Source: Pseudomonadota bacterium (GTDB lineage Bacteria > Pseudomonadota > Alphaproteobacteria > Rhizobiales > Devosiaceae). Taken from it: a DNA stretch of 5,274 bases. The DNA lies in the NCBI GenBank assembly GCA_023433985.1, contig JAEYTN010000186.1, positions 1-5,274 on the forward strand, written 5' to 3'. Made by a program: the position numbers and the translations under genes. The notes under the pieces were generated by a model. It saw nothing but the letters and a program-made list of their open reading frames with translations. It did no database searches and had not been told where the DNA came from. This document shows, piece after piece, positions 4,004 through 5,274 of this stretch; the stretch's first letter is position 1, and every line of letters starts with the position of its first letter.

Positions 4004-5274
4004 TCACGCGCCGGCCTTTTCGACGATCGCCTGCAGCATCTGGTAGCCGTCGGCAATCGAAGTGCGCTCTTCCCGCTGCTGGGTCAGGAACAACTCCAGC
4101 GCCGGATTGATCGCAATGGCACGGTCGACACCTGGATCCGATCCCTTCCGGTAAGCCCCCAGCCGGATCAGTTCCTCCATGTCGGCATATGTCGACATGA
4201 ACTCCCGCGCCTTCTGCAGGATGGGCCGGAAACTCACCGGCACACACCCAGGCATCGTACGCGAGATCGACCTCAGAACGTTCACCGCCGGGTAGCGACC
4301 CCGCTCGGCAATCGAACGCTCCATCACGATGTGCCCGTCCAGAATGCCGCGCACGGCGTCCGCGATGGGCTCATTGTGATCGTCACCTTCCACCAAAACG
4401 GTAAATAGACCGGTAATGGAGCCCGAACCATTGAGCCCCGGCCCTGCCCTTTCGAGCAGCCGCGGCAGTTCGGTGAACACCGTCGGCGGATAGCCCTTCG
4501 CCGTCGGCGGCTCCCCCACCGCGAGCCCGATCTCACGCTGCGCCTGTGCGAAGCGGGTGAGGCTGTCCATCATGCACAGCACGCGCTTGCCCTGGTCGCG
4601 AAAGTATTCGGAGAGCGCCAGCGTCAGGTAGGCGGCCTGCCGACGCATCAGCGCCGCCTCGTCCGAGGTCGCCACCACCACCACCGCCTGCTGGATGCCG
4701 ACCTCGCCCAGATACTCGGTAACGAACTCCTGCACCTCGCGGCCGCGCTCGCCGATCAGCCCGATCACCGCCACGTCGACCTGCGCGTTGCGCGCCAGCA
4801 TCGACATCAGCACCGACTTGCCCACGCCCGAGCCGGCGAAGATGCCCATGCGCTGTCCGTCGCACATGGTGGTGAAGGTGTTGAGTGTCCGCACCCCCAT
4901 ATCGATAGGATCGCCCACCCGCGCGCGCTCGTGCGCGGGGAGCGGCGTCTGCCTCAGCGGATAGGCCTCCGGCCCGCCGAGCAGCGGGCCCTTGCCGTCG
5001 ATCGGCTTGCCCTCGGCGTTGATCACCCGCCCCAGCCACGCTTCCGACGGCTGCACCGCTCCGGCGTGTGACTTGAATACCGCACGGCAGCCCAATCGTA
5101 CGCCCGTCAGCGGCCCGAACGGCAGGCAAAGCGCGTGCCCGTCGCGAAAACCGATGATCTCAGCATTGAGCGTCTCGCCCCCCACGGTCTCGATCGAGAC
5201 ACGTCCGCCGACGCGCAATTCGCGAACCGGGCCAACGACTTCGATCAGCAGACCCTGCACCGTGCGCACGCGGC
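4004..5274 (-). CDS. fliI: Flagellar export ATPase FliI, 5' end cut by the window edge
   Basis: FliI is the hexameric ATPase of the flagellar type III secretion apparatus. It acts at the cytoplasmic face of the basal body to release export substrates from chaperones. The visible 421 residues, counted from the GTG codon at 5269, contain an F1-ATPase-like N-terminal beta-barrel (about 1-70) and the catalytic domain. Motifs are intact: Walker A AGSGVGKS at 145-152, GERGRE at 173-178, Walker B strand RVLCMMD with Asp 235, the segment [20 protein letters not shown] at 293-312, and the F1 alpha/beta signature [10 protein letters not shown] at 327-336. The C-terminal region (about 350-421) is complete to the TGA at 4004-4006. 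The GTG at 5269 is probably an internal valine: the preceding codons fit G-R, giving the G-R-V typical of FliI proteins shortly before this point, and family members have about 20-30 more N-terminal residues. fliJ follows 37 bases downstream, the usual order. Confidence 0.97.
   Translation of the reverse strand, partial: RVRTVQGLLIEVVGPVRELRVGGRVSIETVGGETLNAEIIGFRDGHALCLPFGPLTGVRLGCRAVFKSHAGAVQPSEAWLGRVINAEGKPIDGKGPLLGGPEAYPLRQTPLPAHERARVGDPIDMGVRTLNTFTTMCDGQRMGIFAGSGVGKSVLMSMLARNAQVDVAVIGLIGERGREVQEFVTEYLGEVGIQQAVVVVATSDEAALMRRQAAYLTLALSEYFRDQGKRVLCMMDSLTRFAQAQREIGLAVGEPPTAKGYPPTVFTELPRLLERAGPGLNGSGSITGLFTVLVEGDDHNEPIADAVRGILDGHIVMERSIAERGRYPAVNVLRSISRTMPGCVPVSFRPILQKAREFMSTYADMEELIRLGAYRKGSDPGVDRAIAINPALELFLTQQREERTSIADGYQMLQAIVEKAGA

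Noticed and set aside
4533..5129. A 198-codon minus-strand frame inside fliI
   Set aside because: It is a frame-shifted shadow of the FliI catalytic domain, with Arg/Ala/Gly-rich content and no motif of its own.
5267..5269. The GTG at 5269 as the true start of fliI
   Set aside because: The frame stays open to the window edge, the preceding codons fit the family's G-R-V pattern, and FliI proteins have more N-terminal residues. It is most likely an internal valine.

Overview
The window is GC-rich DNA (by eye about two thirds G+C). The gene content fits an alphaproteobacterium of the Hyphomicrobiales: a short alphaproteobacterial-type FliJ next to FliI, a zinc peptidase of the Peptidase_Mx kind, a PRC-barrel envelope protein behind an EcfG-type promoter, and REP-like intergenic palindromes. 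A Devosia-like genus is my guess from protein resemblance. It is not proven by the sequence.

Left part, plus strand. A 5'-truncated metallopeptidase gene (ending at 649) is followed by a 154-base gap with REP-like hairpins. A small GNAT acetyltransferase gene comes next (804-1235). The 308-base gap at 1236-1543 is the most information-dense non-coding part of the window. In order it holds a near-consensus CtrA box, three consecutive hairpins ending in a rho-independent terminator (a candidate small RNA or a long structured 3' end of the GNAT transcript), a full match to the EcfG general-stress promoter, a 12-bp perfect inverted repeat that would sit at the very 5' end of the resulting mRNA, and a good ribosome binding site. 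The gene it leads to (1544-2635) encodes a secreted protein with two PRC-barrel domains joined by Ala/Pro-rich linkers.

Right part, minus strand. A terminator at 2660-2683 that can serve both directions separates the PRC-barrel gene from a convergent DsbA-like thioredoxin-fold gene (2692-3240), whose active site is CPYS with a single cysteine. The 312-base gap at 3241-3552 holds a REP-like palindrome and the terminator of the next operon. That operon is fliI (cut by the right edge) followed by fliJ: the ATPase of the flagellar type III export apparatus and its coiled-coil partner. The two genes are 37 bases apart, and the terminator follows fliJ closely, so fliJ is the last gene of its transcript.

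The genes do not form one pathway. Only fliI and fliJ clearly work together. The most interesting signals are the predicted general-stress control of the PRC-barrel gene with its 5'-terminal hairpin, and the unassigned structured RNA just upstream of it. I see no mobile element, CRISPR array, tRNA or rRNA.
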